The position numbers and the translations under genes are program-made. DNA of 64,000 nt from Variovorax sp. Sphag1AA. GTDB lineage: Bacteria; Pseudomonadota; Gammaproteobacteria; Burkholderiales; Burkholderiaceae_C. Positions within the stretch are counted from its first letter, which is position 1. Every line of letters begins with the position of its first letter. The stretch is taken from positions 1-64,000 of the forward strand of contig NZ_JACHYC010000015.1 in NCBI RefSeq assembly GCF_014192575.1, read 5' to 3'. Below the pieces are notes generated by a model, which worked only from the letters and a program-made list of their open reading frames with translations, had not been told where the DNA came from and searched no databases. Shown in pieces: positions 50,825-59,347 of the stretch.

Positions 50825-52195
50825 ATGTCCGCACCACCGGCTGCCGAAACCCCCTCTTCCCTGCCCTGGCGCGATGCGCTGAAGGTCTATCTCGAACCCG
50901 CCACGCTGCGCATGCTTGCGCTCGGCTTCTCGGCGGGCCTCCCGCTGCTGCTGGTGCTCGGCACGCTGAGCTTCAGATTGCGCGAAGCAGGCATCGACCG
51001 CACCACCATCGGCTTCCTGAGCTGGGTCGGGCTTGCCTACGGCTTCAAGTGGGCGTGGGCGCCTCTGGTGGACCGCGTGCCGGTCCCGCCCTTCACCACG
51101 CTCCTGGGCAGGCGGCGCGGGTGGCTCCTGATCGCGCAGTTCGCGGTGATCGCCGGCCTGTGCGGCATGGCCTTCAACGATCCGCGCGACGGCCTGCCAC
51201 CACTGGTGTGGTGCGCGGTGCTGGTGGCTTTCGGCTCGGCGACGCAGGACATCGCGCTCGACGCTTTCCGCATCGAATCCGCCGCTGCGCGCAAGCAGGC
51301 CGCGCTGGCCGCGGCCTACCAGACCGGCTACCGCCTCGCGATGATCTGGGCGGGCGCGGGCGTGCTGTGGATCGCCGCGTGGGCCGAACTGCCGGGCCTC
51401 TCTGGCTACCAGAACAGCGCGTGGAAATTCGCCTACCTCGTGATGGCCGGATCGATGGCGGTGGGCGTGATCACCGTGCTGCTGTCGCCAGAGCCAGCGC
51501 GCGCGGCGCTGCCGAAGCCGAAGAGCGCGGGCGAGTGGCTCGAAAGCGTGCTCATCGAGCCCTTCGCCGATTTCATCCGCCGCTACCGGTGGCAAGCGGT
51601 GCTGATCCTGTCCCTGATCGCGGTCTACCGAATCAGCGACGTCGTGATGGGCATCATGGCCAACCCGTTCTATGTCGACATGGGCTTCACCAAGGACGAG
51701 GTCGCGACCGTCAGCAAGATCTACGGCGTGATCATGACGCTGGTCGGCGCGTTCGTCGGCGGCGTGCTGTCGATGCGGCTCGGCGTGATGCGCGTGCTGA
51801 TGCTCGGCGCGATCCTGAGCGCCGCGAGCAACCTGCTCTTCGCCGGCCTGGCCACGCGCGGACACGACCTGACCGCGCTGGTGCTGGTGGTGTCGGCCGA
51901 CAACCTTGCCGGCGGCATCGCCTCGGCGGCCTTCATCGCCTACCTGTCGAGCCTGACGAACGTGAGCTACTCGGCCACGCAGTACGCGCTGTTCAGTTCG
52001 CTGATGCTCCTGCTGCCCAAGTTCATCGCCGGGTATTCGGGTGCGTTCGTGGATGCCTACGGCTACCACGCCTTCTTCATCGGGACGGCGGCGCTGGGCG
52101 TGCCGGTGCTGTTCCTCGTGGCGCTGGCGTCTCGCACCTATACCAACGGCGCAGCGAAAGACAAGGCGCCCGACCCGACAGCCACCTCACCCTGA
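50825..52195 (+). CDS. AmpG-like MFS transporter
   Basis: The 456-residue protein has about twelve to fourteen membrane helices and AmpG-family motifs LGFSAGLPLLLVLGTLSF, GLAYGFKWAWAPLVDR and GSATQDIALDAFRIE. AmpG imports anhydromuropeptides from peptidoglycan turnover and so affects AmpC beta-lactamase induction. The family also has members of unknown substrate. It is divergent from the allophanate hydrolase gene, separated by 123 bp. A strong hairpin spans its stop codon. Confidence 0.88.
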   Translation: MSAPPAAETPSSLPWRDALKVYLEPATLRMLALGFSAGLPLLLVLGTLSFRLREAGIDRTTIGFLSWVGLAYGFKWAWAPLVDRVPVPPFTTLLGRRRGWLLIAQFAVIAGLCGMAFNDPRDGLPPLVWCAVLVAFGSATQDIALDAFRIESAAARKQAALAAAYQTGYRLAMIWAGAGVLWIAAWAELPGLSGYQNSAWKFAYLVMAGSMAVGVITVLLSPEPARAALPKPKSAGEWLESVLIEPFADFIRRYRWQAVLILSLIAVYRISDVVMGIMANPFYVDMGFTKDEVATVSKIYGVIMTLVGAFVGGVLSMRLGVMRVLMLGAILSAASNLLFAGLATRGHDLTALVLVVSADNLAGGIASAAFIAYLSSLTNVSYSATQYALFSSLMLLLPKFIAGYSGAFVDAYGYHAFFIGTAALGVPVLFLVALASRTYTNGAAKDKAPDPTATSP

Positions 52196-52210
52196 CGCCC
52201 TCCGTCAGGG
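52190..52210 (+). other. Hairpin spanning the AmpG-like stop codon
   Basis: CCCTGACG (52190-52197) pairs perfectly with CGTCAGGG (52203-52210), loop CCCTC. The TGA stop (52193-52195) lies inside the left arm. There is no T-tract. It may slow termination or protect the 3' end. Confidence 0.5.
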
Positions 52211-52298
52211 CGGCAGGACGGGCGGTCGCATCCAAATCGCCGGTAGCTGTTAGGCTTAAAGGTTTCGCGCCGAAGCGCATTTGCACACCTCTTTCACC

Positions 52299-53492
52299 GT
52301 GTCACCTTCACGCATTCCTCCCCTACGAGTCAGCGCCTTCACCGCCACGTCGTCGGTCGGCGTGGGCAAGGGCCCGCTTCTGGCGGCGCTCGAACAATCG
52401 AAGAGCGGCCTTCGCGCCAATGATTTCGGCCCGACGCCGCTGCCGACCTGGATCGGCCGCGTCGATGGCCTCGAAGAACTCCGGCTGCCCGATGAGCTCG
52501 CCGGTTGGGATTGCCGCAACAACCGGCTCGCATGGCTCGGCCTGCAGGCGGACGGCTTCATCGAAGCAGTGGCAGCGGCGCGCAAGCGCTATGGTGCGGG
52601 CCGGATCGCGCTGATCCTCGGCACTTCGACCTCGAGCATCGGCGAAACCGAAGCGGCCTACACCGAGCTCGACAACGGCGCCTTCCCGGCGCACCAGCAC
52701 CGCCCCAAGGTGCACACGCCGCATTCGCTCACCATGTTCGTGCAGGAAGCACTCGGCCTCGAAGGACCGGCGGAGACCATCTCCACCGCCTGCTCGTCGA
52801 GCGGCAAGGTGTTCGCGTCGGCCGAGCGACTGATCCGCCTCGGGCTGGTCGATGCGGCCGTGGTCGGCGGTGTCGACACGCTGTGCGGCAGCGTGCTGTT
52901 CGGCTTCAACTCGCTCGAACTGGTGTCGCCTGAACCGTGCCGCCCCTTCGATGCCGGACGCAACGGCATCAGCCTCGGCGAAGCCGCGGGCTTCGCGCTG
53001 CTCGAACGCGGCGAAGGCCCGCTCGAACTGCTGGGCTATGGCGAGGCGAGCGACGCACACCACATGTCCACCCCGCACCCCGAAGGCCTGGGCGCCGAAC
53101 ACGCGCTCGACGACGCGCTCGCGCGCGCCGGCCTCAAGCCCGCGGACATCGACTACATCAACATGCACGGCACCGCGAGCACCAAGAACGACGAAGTGGA
53201 AGGTGCGCTGGTTGCGCGGCGCTTCCCGGAAACCACCCACGCCAGCTCGACCAAGGGCTTCACCGGCCACACGCTGGGCGCGGCGGGCATCGTCGAGGCC
53301 GTCATCAGCCTGCTGGCGATCGAGACCGGCCTCAAGCCCGGCACCGTCAACACCACCGTGCTCGACGCTGAATGCGGCCCGCAGATCAAGCTGCAGCCGG
53401 CACGCGGCGAAGTGCGCTACGCGCTCAGCAACTCCTTCGGCTTCGGCGGCAACAACTGCGCGCTGATCTTCGGCAAGGGGGCCGCGGCATGA
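52299..53492 (+). CDS. Beta-ketoacyl-ACP synthase (aryl-polyene/FabF-like)
   Basis: The condensing enzyme has about 397 residues from a GTG at 52299; a TTG at 52281 is the alternative, and neither has a clear ribosome-binding site. The full Cys-His-His triad is present: Cys165 in STACSSSGK, His290 in MHGTASTKND and His324 in GFTGHTLGAAG. This is a competent decarboxylating ketosynthase of the FabF/aryl-polyene branch. Its stop overlaps the next gene by four bases. No acyl carrier protein, ketoreductase or dehydratase is encoded nearby, so it must borrow partners from elsewhere. Confidence 0.9.
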   Translation: MSPSRIPPLRVSAFTATSSVGVGKGPLLAALEQSKSGLRANDFGPTPLPTWIGRVDGLEELRLPDELAGWDCRNNRLAWLGLQADGFIEAVAAARKRYGAGRIALILGTSTSSIGETEAAYTELDNGAFPAHQHRPKVHTPHSLTMFVQEALGLEGPAETISTACSSSGKVFASAERLIRLGLVDAAVVGGVDTLCGSVLFGFNSLELVSPEPCRPFDAGRNGISLGEAAGFALLERGEGPLELLGYGEASDAHHMSTPHPEGLGAEHALDDALARAGLKPADIDYINMHGTASTKNDEVEGALVARRFPETTHASSTKGFTGHTLGAAGIVEAVISLLAIETGLKPGTVNTTVLDAECGPQIKLQPARGEVRYALSNSFGFGGNNCALIFGKGAAA

Positions 53493-54295
53493 GCGCGAAG
53501 ACCCCGACCGTCTACATCGAAGGACCGGCCTTCTGGGCGCCCACACTGCCCGGTTGGGAGACGGCGCGCGCCGTCTTCCGGGGCGAGGGACAACCCGTCG
53601 ATCCGCCGGCCAAGCGGCCGTCACCGCAGGTGCTGGCACCCGCCGAGCGCCGTCGCGCGCCCGACACCGTCGCGCTGTCGCTCGAAGTCGCGGCGGCTGC
53701 CGTGGCCGCCTCGGGCCGCAACGCGGCCGACCTGCCGTGCGTGTTCGCATCGGCGCACGGCGACCTCGGCATCAACGACTACATGTGCAGCACGCTCGCG
53801 GCCGACCCGAAGCTGCTGTCGCCGATCAAGTTCCACAACTCGGTGCACAACGCGGCCGTGGGCTACTGGACCATCGGCACCGGCTGCATGGCTGCGAGCA
53901 ATTCGCTGACGGCCTATGAAAGCACCTTCGCGTCCGCCCTTCTCGAAGCGGCGGCGCAGTGCGCGGCCGACCAGCAAGCGGTGCTGCTCGTCGGCTACGA
54001 CATGCCCGCCGTCGGCGCGCTCGCCTCGGTGACGACCAGCCGCGGCTTGCTGGCGGTGGCGATGGTCATTTCGCCCGAGCGCACCGACCACACCGTGGCG
54101 TCGATCGACTGGTCGCTCGCCAACGGCCCGGCGAAGGCGACGCCCCTGCGGACCGATGCCGCGCGCGCGCTCAGCGACAACGCAATGGCCGATGCGCTGC
54201 CGGTGTTCGAGGCGCTGGCACGCGGCGATTCCGAATCGCTGCGCCTGCCACTGTCAGACAAGCTCTCCCTGCAGCTCGCGCTGCAACCTTGCTGA
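53489..54295 (+). CDS. Truncated ketosynthase, chain-length-factor family
   Basis: The 268-residue protein fits the Ketoacyl-synt_2 (PF13723-like) group: only the N-terminal half of a ketosynthase. It keeps a Cys at the aligned position (IGTGCMAASNSL) but ends before any HGT or GHTLG histidine motif. It therefore cannot be a complete condensing enzyme. In aryl-polyene clusters such a protein pairs with a full ketosynthase. The ATG overlaps the upstream ketosynthase stop (ATGA), so the two are made together. A flavoprotein gene follows 7 bp later. Confidence 0.85.
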   Translation: MSAKTPTVYIEGPAFWAPTLPGWETARAVFRGEGQPVDPPAKRPSPQVLAPAERRRAPDTVALSLEVAAAAVAASGRNAADLPCVFASAHGDLGINDYMCSTLAADPKLLSPIKFHNSVHNAAVGYWTIGTGCMAASNSLTAYESTFASALLEAAAQCAADQQAVLLVGYDMPAVGALASVTTSRGLLAVAMVISPERTDHTVASIDWSLANGPAKATPLRTDAARALSDNAMADALPVFEALARGDSESLRLPLSDKLSLQLALQPC

Positions 54296-54302
54296 GATCG
54301 CC

Positions 54303-55931
54303 ATGGCCGTGACCACCGCCCAGCACGACGTCGTGATCACGGGCGGCGGGCTGGCCGGTCTCACGCTCGCGCTGCAGCTCAAGCAGCAGTTCGCCGACAT
54401 CGACGTGGTCGTGCTGGAGCGCCGGAGCCATCCGGTGCCGCATGCGGCGCACAAGGTAGGCGAATCGTCGGTGGAGATCGGGGCGCACTATTTCGACACC
54501 GTCCTCGGCCTCGGGCCGCACATGCGTGGCGCGCAGCTGCGCAAGTTCGGCTTCCGCTTCTTCTTCAGCGAAGGGCGACGCGACATCGACGCGGTGACCG
54601 AAATCGGCGCGAGCCGCTATCTCTCGGTGCCGAGCTATCAGATCGACCGCGGCATCTTCGAAAACTACCTTGCCGAAGAAGCCGCGCGCCGCGGCGTGCG
54701 CTTCATCGACGGCGCCACGGTCCGGCGCATCGACCTGGCCGACGACCCGCGATCGCCGCATCGCATCGAATGGACGCGTAGCGGCGAGACGCACGCGCTG
54801 CACGCGCGTTGGCTGGTCGATGCCTGCGGCCGCGCCGGCATGCTCAAGCGCAAGCTCGGGCTCGCACAGCCGAACGCCCACGAATGCAACGCGGTCTGGT
54901 TCCGCATCGGCGACCGCATCACCATCGACGAATGGTCCGACGACCCGGCCTGGCGCACGCGCTGCGAGCCGCAGGCGCGGTGGCTGTCGACCAACCACCT
55001 CGTCGGCGCGGGCTACTGGGTGTGGCTGATCCCGCTGGCCTCCGGTTCGCACTCGGTGGGCATCGTGGCCGATCCGCGGCTGCATCCGCTGGAGAAGATG
55101 GACAGCTTCGACAAAGCGATGGAGTGGTTCCGCACCTGGCAGCCGCGCCTCTTCGACGAGCTCGACGGCAAGCGCCATCTACTGCAGGACTTCGCTTTCT
55201 TCCGCCGCTTCTCCTATGGCTGCAAGCAGGTGTTCTCGGCCGACCGCTGGGCGCTCACCGGCGAGGCCGGACTCTTTCTCGATCCGTTCTATTCGCCGGG
55301 CAGCGACTTCATCGCGATCGGCAACACCTACATCACCGACCTGATCGCGCGCGACCGTGAAGGCTTGCCGCTGGAGGCGCGCGCGCAGCTCTACGACCAG
55401 ATCTACCACTCGTTCTACGAGAGCACCCTCGCGCTCTACACCGACCAGTACGCGATGTTCGGTGACCCGGAAGTGCTGCCGGTCAAGGTGATCTGGGACT
55501 ACACCTACTACTGGGGCGTGCTGTCGCAGATCTTCTTCCAGCAGCGGCTCACCGACGTGGCGCTGCTCGGCCAGGTGCGCAACGACCTGCAGCATTGCCA
55601 GCGACTGAACTTCGCGATTCAGGATTTCCTGCGCGCGTGGTCGGCGGTGAGCAACCGTCGCAATCCGCCGGCGCTGCTCGACCAAGCCGCTCTGCCCTGG
55701 TTCGCCGAACTCAACCGCAGTCTCACGGACCGGCTCGACGACCGCGCATTCGTCAAGCGGCTGAAGGATTCGGCGCGGCAGCTGGATCTGCTCGCGACGG
55801 AAATCCTCGAGCGCGCGACGCTCGACCATCCCGCACTGGAAGCTGGCAAGCTGCGCGCCGTGCTCGGCGAGCGGCCGATGGCCGCCGTCTGCGACAGCCC
55901 CCGCGAATCGATGCTTTTTGCGCCGGCCTGA
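54303..55931 (+). CDS. Tryptophan-halogenase-like flavoprotein
   Basis: The 542-residue protein has the FAD motif ITGGGLAGLTLAL, the halogenase-family VGESSVEIGAHYF and the WxWxIP motif as GYWVWLIPLASG. A Lys in QLRKFGFRFFF lies about where halogenases keep their catalytic Lys. It could be a true FADH2-dependent halogenase or a monooxygenase of the same fold; motifs alone do not decide. It is the third gene of the ketosynthase unit (gap 7 bp), suggesting action on the polyketide or fatty product. The frame upstream of 54303 is not coding. Confidence 0.82.
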   Translation: MAVTTAQHDVVITGGGLAGLTLALQLKQQFADIDVVVLERRSHPVPHAAHKVGESSVEIGAHYFDTVLGLGPHMRGAQLRKFGFRFFFSEGRRDIDAVTEIGASRYLSVPSYQIDRGIFENYLAEEAARRGVRFIDGATVRRIDLADDPRSPHRIEWTRSGETHALHARWLVDACGRAGMLKRKLGLAQPNAHECNAVWFRIGDRITIDEWSDDPAWRTRCEPQARWLSTNHLVGAGYWVWLIPLASGSHSVGIVADPRLHPLEKMDSFDKAMEWFRTWQPRLFDELDGKRHLLQDFAFFRRFSYGCKQVFSADRWALTGEAGLFLDPFYSPGSDFIAIGNTYITDLIARDREGLPLEARAQLYDQIYHSFYESTLALYTDQYAMFGDPEVLPVKVIWDYTYYWGVLSQIFFQQRLTDVALLGQVRNDLQHCQRLNFAIQDFLRAWSAVSNRRNPPALLDQAALPWFAELNRSLTDRLDDRAFVKRLKDSARQLDLLATEILERATLDHPALEAGKLRAVLGERPMAAVCDSPRESMLFAPA

Positions 55932-56035
55932 AATATCCGGCGAGACACGTTTACTGAACTTTACGTTGCGTTCAAGCCCGCTTGGCGGCGGGCGAGGAAC
56001 CTTGCAACATGCCGTCCCGTGGAGGGAATAAAACG

Positions 56036-56749
56036 ATGAGCACGCCCCAACTCCTGATGATCGAAGACGACACCCGCCTCGCGCAGATGGTGGGTGAATA
56101 CCTGACCCAATCGGGTTTCGGCTTCAGCCACGCCGCAGACGGCGCCACCGGCCTCGAAATGCTGCAGCAGCGCACGCCCGACCTCGTCATCCTTGACCTG
56201 ATGCTGCCGGACACCGACGGCCTCGAAGTCTGCCGCCGCATCCGCGCGCTGCCCAACGGCCTTGCCAAGGTGTCGGTGCTGATGCTGACCGCCAAGGGTG
56301 ATCCGATGGACCGCATCATCGGCCTCGAGATCGGCGCCGACGACTACCTGCCCAAGCCCTTCGAGCCGCGCGAACTGCTCGCCCGCATCCGCGCAGTGCT
56401 GCGCCGCCGCGGCGAAAGCGCCGCCGATGCGACCGCGCCTTCGGTGATGCGCTTCGGCTCGCTCGAGATCGACCGCAACGCGCGCACCGTCACGGTCAGC
56501 GGGGAGCCGGCCGACCTCACCTCCTACCAGTTCGACCTGCTCGCCGCGATGGCCGAACGCGCCGGCCGCGTGCTCACGCGCGACCAGATCATGGAAGCCG
56601 TGCGCGGCCGCGAGCTCGAAGCCTTCGATCGTTCGATCGACGTGCACATGGGCCGCATCCGTGCCGCAATCGAGGCCGACGCCAAGAATCCGAAGCGCAT
56701 CCTCACCGTGCGCGGCGTCGGCTACGTCTTCGCCAAGCAGCAGGACTAG
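56036..56749 (+). CDS. OmpR-family response regulator
   Basis: The 237-residue regulator has a receiver domain (about 5-120) with acidic Asp11-Asp12, phospho-acceptor Asp54 (LVILDLMLPD) and a late Lys (DDYLPKPFEPREL). An OmpR winged helix follows (about 135-235; RSIDVHMGRIRAAIE). GGAGGG lies 10 bases before the ATG at 56036. The sensor kinase starts 8 bp after its stop. It resembles the RstA/CpxR group. It begins 104 bp after the ketosynthase unit; its target is unknown. Confidence 0.93.
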   Translation: MSTPQLLMIEDDTRLAQMVGEYLTQSGFGFSHAADGATGLEMLQQRTPDLVILDLMLPDTDGLEVCRRIRALPNGLAKVSVLMLTAKGDPMDRIIGLEIGADDYLPKPFEPRELLARIRAVLRRRGESAADATAPSVMRFGSLEIDRNARTVTVSGEPADLTSYQFDLLAAMAERAGRVLTRDQIMEAVRGRELEAFDRSIDVHMGRIRAAIEADAKNPKRILTVRGVGYVFAKQQD

Positions 56750-56757
56750 GCACGGCG

Positions 56758-57954
56758 ATGCTGCTGAACCTCTACCGGCGCCACCTCTACGTTCGCATCT
56801 GGCTTGCGGTCGTGGCGGGCGTCTTCATCCTGACGCTCACGGCCAACTGGATCGTGCGCGAGGCCGCCGAGTACGAGCGTGAACGGCTCGCACCCGTACC
56901 GCGCGACGTCGTGGTGCTCGACGACCAGGACCGCCCCATCGGACGCGGCAAGGCCATACGCGTGCCGGGACAGGGCCTCGACTTCGATGTCGACCTGGGT
57001 GACGGTCGCAACATCACGCTGCGCGTCGGCCCGCGGCCCCAGATGGGTCCACCGGGCGGCGGTCCGGGCCTTGCGCCCTGGCGCTCGCCGTTCGGACTCG
57101 GCTGGATGGTGGCGTTGATCGGCGTCGCCGTCGCGCTGGGTGTCTATCCGATCGTGCGTCGGCTCACCAAGCGGCTCGAAGGGCTGCAGCGCGGCGTCCA
57201 GAGTTGGGGAGAAGGCGACCTCTCGGCGCGTGTCGTCGAAGAGGGCCAGGATGAAGTCGCCGACCTGTCGAAGCGCTTCAACCTGGCGGCCACCCGCATC
57301 GAGGAACTCGTGCGTTCGCACAAGTCGCTGCTCGCGAACGCATCGCACGAATTGCGCTCGCCGCTCGCGCGCATCCGCATGGGCCTGGAACTGATGGGCG
57401 GCGAGCGCCCCAGCGAGGCCGCACGCGAAGAGATCTCACGCAACATCGCCGAGCTCGATCAGCTCATCGACGAGATCCTGCTCGCCAGCCGGCTCGATGC
57501 GAAGGAGGCCGACATGGGCACCGTCGAAACGGTGGACCTCACCGGCCTTGCCGCCGAGGAATGCGCGCGGGTCGACGCCGACCTCGAAGTGAGCGAAGGC
57601 ACCCAAAGCGACGTGCTCACAGTGCGCGGCGTGCCGCGCCTACTGCGCCGCGCGATCCGCAACCTGCTTGAAAACGCCCGCCGCTACGGCGCAGGTGAAA
57701 CGAGCGTCGAGTTGGCCAGCCGCGGCAACCTCGCCGAGATTCGCGTCAGCGACCGCGGCCCCGGTGTGCCCGCTGCGCTGCGCGATCGCATCTTCGAGCC
57801 CTTCTATCGTCTGCCTGGCGCGAGCGAGCGCAACGGCGGCGTCGGTCTCGGCTTGGCGCTGGTCAAGTCCATCACAGAGCGCCACGGCGGCAGCGTCCGC
57901 TGCGAAGACCGTCCCGGCGGCGGCGCCAGCTTCGTCATCACTCTCCCCCACTAA
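56758..57954 (+). CDS. Sensor histidine kinase with a short periplasmic domain
   Basis: The 398-residue kinase has a first membrane helix (about 13-33), a periplasmic segment of only about 80 residues ending in a Gly/Pro run, and a second helix (about 117-137). A HAMP domain, the phospho-acceptor His197 (NASHELRSPLARIR) and an ATPase domain with N-box NLLENARRYG and DRGPGVP follow. The family resembles RstB/CpxA. The periplasmic part contains an odd run, GRNITLRVGPRPQMGPPGGG. It pairs with the regulator just upstream. Confidence 0.93.
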   Translation: MLLNLYRRHLYVRIWLAVVAGVFILTLTANWIVREAAEYERERLAPVPRDVVVLDDQDRPIGRGKAIRVPGQGLDFDVDLGDGRNITLRVGPRPQMGPPGGGPGLAPWRSPFGLGWMVALIGVAVALGVYPIVRRLTKRLEGLQRGVQSWGEGDLSARVVEEGQDEVADLSKRFNLAATRIEELVRSHKSLLANASHELRSPLARIRMGLELMGGERPSEAAREEISRNIAELDQLIDEILLASRLDAKEADMGTVETVDLTGLAAEECARVDADLEVSEGTQSDVLTVRGVPRLLRRAIRNLLENARRYGAGETSVELASRGNLAEIRVSDRGPGVPAALRDRIFEPFYRLPGASERNGGVGLGLALVKSITERHGGSVRCEDRPGGGASFVITLPH

Positions 57955-57967
57955 CCACAAGGCCTCA

Positions 57968-58085
57968 GAGCCGGCGCAGCCCGGCTCCCTTCGAGAAACA
58001 CCGTGGAGCCGGCTTTGCCGGGCCACCGGTGTTGCCCCCGGTAGGGGGTGCAGAGCCACACGAAGTGGGCGAGGCTGGGGGCGAG
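57968..58085. repeat. REP-like structured intergenic element (candidate)
   Basis: The 145-bp gap between the kinase and ligase genes is extremely GC-rich. It carries inverted repeats GAGCCGG-6-CCGGCTC (57968-57987) and CCCCC-GGTA-GGGGG (58035-58048), plus a second GAGCCGG copy near 58015. The pattern looks like an interspersed repeat of Comamonadaceae genomes, from memory of similar intergenic DNA; a genome search would be needed to prove copy number. Confidence 0.4.
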
Positions 58086-58099
58086 CAATAATTCTTTTT

Positions 58100-59347
58100 A
58101 TGAAGTCAAACATCGTCCGCCCCGCCGCAATGTTCTGGGGCCTCACGGTGTTCATGCCGGTCGGCGTCACCTACGTTGCCGCGGTCCTACTGCTCATCAC
58201 CTTGTTCGCGGCCGGTGGCCTGCGCGAGCGCGCCATTCGGCTGCGCGGCAATCCAATGTGGTGGCCGGTCATCATCTACGTGGCGTGGACGCTGATCGTG
58301 CTGGCCATTGGGCCGCACTATCCGCAAACCGGGTCGAACCTGGGGCATGGACTCCGCATCGCGGCGACGGTGCTGATGGCGCTTGCGCTCACGGATGAGG
58401 AAGCCATCTGGGCGCTGCGCGGCTTCTGGATCATCGGGCTCGTCAACATCGTGATGATCGGGCTCTACTACTCGGTCGGCTTTCCGATGCTGGAGCCCTG
58501 GCGCGGCGTGCTGATCCTCGTCGGCAACAAGTCGATCAGCAATGCCCTGCTCTTCACCATCATGGCGGCGACGGCGGTGGTGTTCGGCCTCAAGTCGCTC
58601 ATGGAGCACCGGCCATGGCGTGTGCTGGCCGCCCTCGCGCTGGTGCTGGCCGTGGCCGCGATCATCACCCTGACCCTGATCTCGCGCACTTCGCTGCTTG
58701 CGCTGGTGATCGCCTCGGCAGCGGCCTGCGTGCACAAGTGGCGCCGGCAGCTCAAGCTTCTCGCGGTGGCGATGGTGGTCGGCGGCGCAGTGGTCGCCGT
58801 GGGCCTCTGGAATTCGCCGGGTGTGCAGCAGAAGTTCGAACTCGGCATGCATGAAATCGAAGCCGCGCAGGCCGGCTCGGTCTCCGAAGGCAGCTGGGTG
58901 GTGCGCTACTACATGTACCGCGACACCGCCCGCATGATCATCGACCGCCCGCTTTCCGGCTGGGGCATCGGCGGGTGGACCGAGCAGTGGCATCTGCGCG
59001 GGCCGAAGCTGCTCGCGGACTACAACATGCCGCACAACGATTTCCTGTGGATGGGTTCGCAGGCGGGCGTGCTGGGTTCGCTGAGCCTGCTTGCGATCGT
59101 GCTCACCGCGATCTGGATCGCGTGGCGTCGCGATGATGTCGCGGGCCGCTATGCCTTCGTCGCGACGCTGATCCTGCTGATCGCCACCAGCCTCAATTCC
59201 GCGCTCCGCGACGCGCAGATCGGGCTTTCGATCCTGTGGGTCACGATGGTCTACCTGCGTCTCGCTCAGGCGCCGGGCGATTCATGGAGCCGGCTGCTGC
59301 CGCAGAAACTTGCCCCGTCGCCGTCGCCTGCGCCACTTCAGACCTGA
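58100..59347 (+). CDS. O-antigen ligase-like (Wzy/WaaL) membrane protein
   Basis: The 415-residue protein has about eleven membrane helices. A large periplasmic loop between late helices contains RPLSGWGIGGWTEQW and YNMPHNDFLWMGSQAGVLG, the typical WaaL-type loop with a conserved His. Such proteins join or polymerise O-antigen or other glycans at the outer face of the inner membrane. No other glycan genes are nearby. The ATG at 58100 opens the first hydrophobic helix. The 3' end overlaps the convergent transpeptidase gene by 10 bp. Confidence 0.85.
   Translation: MKSNIVRPAAMFWGLTVFMPVGVTYVAAVLLLITLFAAGGLRERAIRLRGNPMWWPVIIYVAWTLIVLAIGPHYPQTGSNLGHGLRIAATVLMALALTDEEAIWALRGFWIIGLVNIVMIGLYYSVGFPMLEPWRGVLILVGNKSISNALLFTIMAATAVVFGLKSLMEHRPWRVLAALALVLAVAAIITLTLISRTSLLALVIASAAACVHKWRRQLKLLAVAMVVGGAVVAVGLWNSPGVQQKFELGMHEIEAAQAGSVSEGSWVVRYYMYRDTARMIIDRPLSGWGIGGWTEQWHLRGPKLLADYNMPHNDFLWMGSQAGVLGSLSLLAIVLTAIWIAWRRDDVAGRYAFVATLILLIATSLNSALRDAQIGLSILWVTMVYLRLAQAPGDSWSRLLPQKLAPSPSPAPLQT

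Noticed and set aside
50702..52069. Open frame extending allophanate hydrolase upstream
   Set aside because: It crosses the operator and lies antisense to the AmpG-like gene; family N-terminus and operator position fix the start at 50701.
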